NCBI GenBank assembly: GCA_013792005.1
Contig: VMSU01000140.1
Coordinates: 1 to 37,307, forward strand
Length of the DNA stretch: 37,307 nucleotides
Origin: Desulfobulbaceae bacterium
GTDB lineage: Bacteria; Desulfobacterota; Desulfobulbia; Desulfobulbales; VMSU01
Direction of reading: 5' to 3'
The notes below the pieces were generated by a model. The model was not told where the DNA came from. It was given only the letters and a program-made list of their open reading frames with translations, and did no database searches. A program made the translations under genes and the position numbers. The stretch's first letter is position 1. Every line of letters starts with the position of its first letter. Of this stretch, positions 36,021 to 37,307 are shown piece after piece.

Positions 36021-36036
36021 TGATTAGCGCTAATCA
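36021..36036. promoter_or_regulatory. 16-bp perfect palindrome upstream of the mcp promoter
   Basis: TGATTAGCGCTAATCA is a perfect inverted repeat ending about 10 bp upstream of the predicted -35 box. This is a typical position for a dimeric regulator's operator. No regulator gene is adjacent. Confidence 0.45.
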
Positions 36037-36134
36037 TCCACAGCGCAGTTTGTGTAATCGTCCACCAGAAGCTTTGAACGTGCGGATTTCACCGGACTGT
36101 AAACGTTTACCGGGTGCCCCAGATGCACGATTTA

Positions 36135-36189
36135 TATTGACCCGCTTCGTCGGTCAATAAAGCGGTCTGCGAAGTGTGCTAATTGCACA
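36135..36189. repeat. Nested inverted repeats before the IS1595-like remnant
   Basis: There are three perfect short inverted repeats in 55 bp. TATTGACC/GGTCAATA is at 36135-36142 and 36152-36159. CCGCTT/AAGCGG (36142-36147 and 36160-36165) interlaces with it. TGTGC/GCACA is at 36175-36179 and 36185-36189. They lie just upstream of a transposase remnant and may be its terminal or leader sequence, or regulatory sites. Confidence 0.35.
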
Positions 36190-36223
36190 TGAGCTGGCCG
36201 CTAACAAAGCCAAGGAGATCGTC

Positions 36224-36364
36224 ATGAAGATGAATAGAATTCAGTTTCAACAGGGTTTAAGCTTGAATCAGTTTCTTGCTCAGTATGGGAAAGAGCAGCA
36301 ATGTGAATACACAACATCGGGTATGAATGATGCCCAACATTTGATGGCGTCGCAAAAAGTCTGA
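36224..36364 (+). pseudogene. N-terminal remnant of an IS1595-like transposase
   Basis: With AAGGAG 6 nt before ATG 36224, the product starts MKMNRIQFQQGLSLNQFLAQ followed by YGKEQQCE. This is the characteristic opening of IS1595-family transposases (NRIQFQ-x-G-x-SL-x-x-FL-x-x-YG-T-E-x-QC). After that similarity is lost and a stop comes at 46 codons. The zinc ribbon and DDE domain are not recognisable downstream. It is a relic, although the intact start signals may still allow a short peptide to be made. Confidence 0.6.
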
Positions 36365-36491
36365 TCTACTGCGTCCCCGTCCAACACCAGCGGGGATTGA
36401 ACTGAATTGCGTGGCGGTTTTGCTCGTTCGGCATACCATATGTATGGCCTCACTCACAAAACACACCCCGCTCCTTGTGTATCGCACTTTT

Positions 36492-36520
36492 TGCTTAGCC
36501 ATCCCCGGACTTTTTGCGAG
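36492..36520 (+). repeat. 29-nt dispersed repeat, copy B
   Basis: Identical to 7935-7963 at 26 of 29 positions (TGCTTAG ... GACTTTTTGCGAG), same orientation. It lies between two transposase remnants. Confidence 0.6.
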
Positions 36521-36555
36521 ATTGTCAACATTTGGAGGTGTGTCCAAACTGAAAG

Positions 36556-36733
36556 TTTTCACCAACGATTAAGACCGAACTGACTCATCCCGAACGCTAT
36601 AAAACACAGGGACAAAGCAAAGAACAATATTTTCGAATACATTGAGGTCTGTTACAATCTCCAGAGGTATCACTCAGCTATAGGTTGTTTGAGTTCAGCT
36701 GTCGATGAAGCGGCTTATCAAAAAGCTGCGTAA
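36556..36733 (+). pseudogene. C-terminal remnant of an IS3-family transposase (OrfB)
   Basis: The first frame reads FSPTIKTELTHPERYKT. A frameshift leads to RDKAKNNIFEYIEVCYNLQR, then YHSAIGCLSSAVDEAAYQKA and a TAA at 36731-36733. This is the well-known end of IS3-type OrfB (…KTELTH-x-ERY-K-T ... IFEYIE-x-xYN-x-xR-x-HS-xxGYLSP). The catalytic DDE core upstream is missing, so it is inactive. It abuts the 3' end of dgkA. Confidence 0.8.
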
Positions 36734-36760
36734 TTATTTGTCCGGCAAAGTCTTGCCCGA

Positions 36761-37150
36761 TCATGCACAAATGACCTGCCAAAGGCGAATAAGCTCACCA
36801 CACAGGATGACCGCCCAAAGAAGGATACTGATTCCGGCCGCCGCGGCAGATATATCTTTAATTACTTTGATCTTATGATTTTCATGCGTTTCGATAAAAT
36901 CGCACAAGGCCTCAATGGCGCTATTGAACATCTCGGCAATAAGCACCAAGGCAGTTGCAGCCATAATTAAGAGAAAATCAACCCATTGCCGTAAAAAAAA
37001 GCAAATGATAAGGGTAATGACCGACAGGTACACTTTGTAGGCGACACTAAAATCATAATGTACAGCATAACGCAGACCCGACAAGCAAACCCGGATCTTG
37101 CGCAATGGATGATACCCCTTCTCTCCGGTTCCAAGAAATTTATTGTACAT
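36761..37150 (-). CDS. dgkA: Diacylglycerol kinase (DgkA type)
   Basis: From ATG 37150 the protein has 129 residues with the small integral-membrane DgkA fold. A short amphipathic N-terminus has an Arg in SGLRYAVHYDFS, and three hydrophobic helices follow. The conserved active-site segment is EMFNSAIEALCDFIETHENH with KVIKDISAAAAG, which includes the family's Glu, Asn, Glu, Lys and Asp. It phosphorylates diacylglycerol to phosphatidic acid, recycling lipid released during envelope glycan synthesis. The ATG is chosen for length and a GAGGG 8 nt upstream. The frame stays open upstream past 37249 to the window edge, so a longer or fused protein cannot be excluded. Confidence 0.88.
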   Translation of the reverse strand: MYNKFLGTGEKGYHPLRKIRVCLSGLRYAVHYDFSVAYKVYLSVITLIICFFLRQWVDFLLIMAATALVLIAEMFNSAIEALCDFIETHENHKIKVIKDISAAAAGISILLWAVILCGELIRLWQVICA

Positions 37151-37307
37151 TGTCATGACCCTCATAGTGAATCGTGGTAAACCGCTGTGTGGAAATAACC
37201 TGATCATTCCCAAGAGCCGAATCGGCATAAGGAGCCGTAAAGGTGCCATCAGTAGTCCACAGATTATTTTATAACGGCGCCTAAATGGTTTTTGGTCCTC
37301 AATCTCC

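Noticed and set aside
36257-36565. Minus-strand 102-codon open frame
   Set aside because: It runs across the IS1595-like and IS3-like remnants on the opposite strand and has no recognisable content.
1-37307. tRNA, rRNA and CRISPR arrays
   Set aside because: No tRNA-like CCA/T-loop pattern, rRNA segment or regularly spaced direct repeats were found by eye.

Overview
The window looks like chromosomal DNA of a Gram-negative anaerobe, most likely Desulfobacterota (the former Deltaproteobacteria, Desulfobulbales-like). The reasons are the long housekeeping run yceD-rpmF-plsX-fabH...fabG-acpP-fabF-rpiB-glyA-dCMP deaminase-nrdR-ribD-ribE-ribBA-ribH-nusB-ftsK, an electron-transfer flavoprotein alpha subunit carrying its own 2[4Fe-4S] ferredoxin domain, and several chemoreceptor-type proteins. 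The lineage is an inference from gene content; no rRNA or other taxonomic marker is present.

Left part (1-5.2 kb, minus strand): a truA cut by the window edge, a cupin-like protein, a DUF2156 (LPG-synthase C-terminal-like) protein and a GNAT acetyltransferase. These are followed by the decayed corpse of an IS30-family transposase (2.77-3.66 kb) and a Wzz-type polysaccharide chain-length protein.

Centre (5.7-14.9 kb, plus strand): seven consecutive genes in exactly the wspA-B-C-D-E-F-R order known from Pseudomonas: receptor, CheW, CheR-TPR, second CheW, CheA-REC hybrid with two HPt domains, CheB, and a REC-GGDEF diguanylate cyclase. The system should sense a surface or envelope cue, control WspE autophosphorylation, and pass phosphate to WspR (c-di-GMP synthesis, GGEEF with intact RxxD inhibitory site) and to WspF (adaptation). 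It is transcribed divergently from wzz, and a candidate intrinsic terminator lies in the leader. Next come a convergent SPOR-NlpC/P60 lipoprotein and a 36-codon gene for ribosomal protein bTHX.

Right part (16-33.9 kb, minus strand): one long co-oriented block. Reading in the direction of transcription it encodes a DUF177 protein and L32, PlsX and FabH, then an acyl-CoA dehydrogenase with EtfB and ferredoxin-fused EtfA placed where fabD usually sits. FabG, AcpP, FabF, RpiB, GlyA and dCMP deaminase follow, then NrdR, riboflavin synthesis (RibD, RibE, RibBA, RibH), NusB and FtsK. Many junctions overlap by 1-23 nt, which suggests translational coupling.

Right end (34-37.3 kb): a second methyl-accepting chemotaxis protein with its own promoter, an upstream palindrome and a strong downstream hairpin. 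A small graveyard of insertion sequences follows (an IS1595-like N-terminus and an IS3-like C-terminus), then a DgkA-type diacylglycerol kinase. A 29-nt repeat is shared between the wspB-wspC gap and this graveyard. Functions are assigned from motifs and gene order only; no database search was run.
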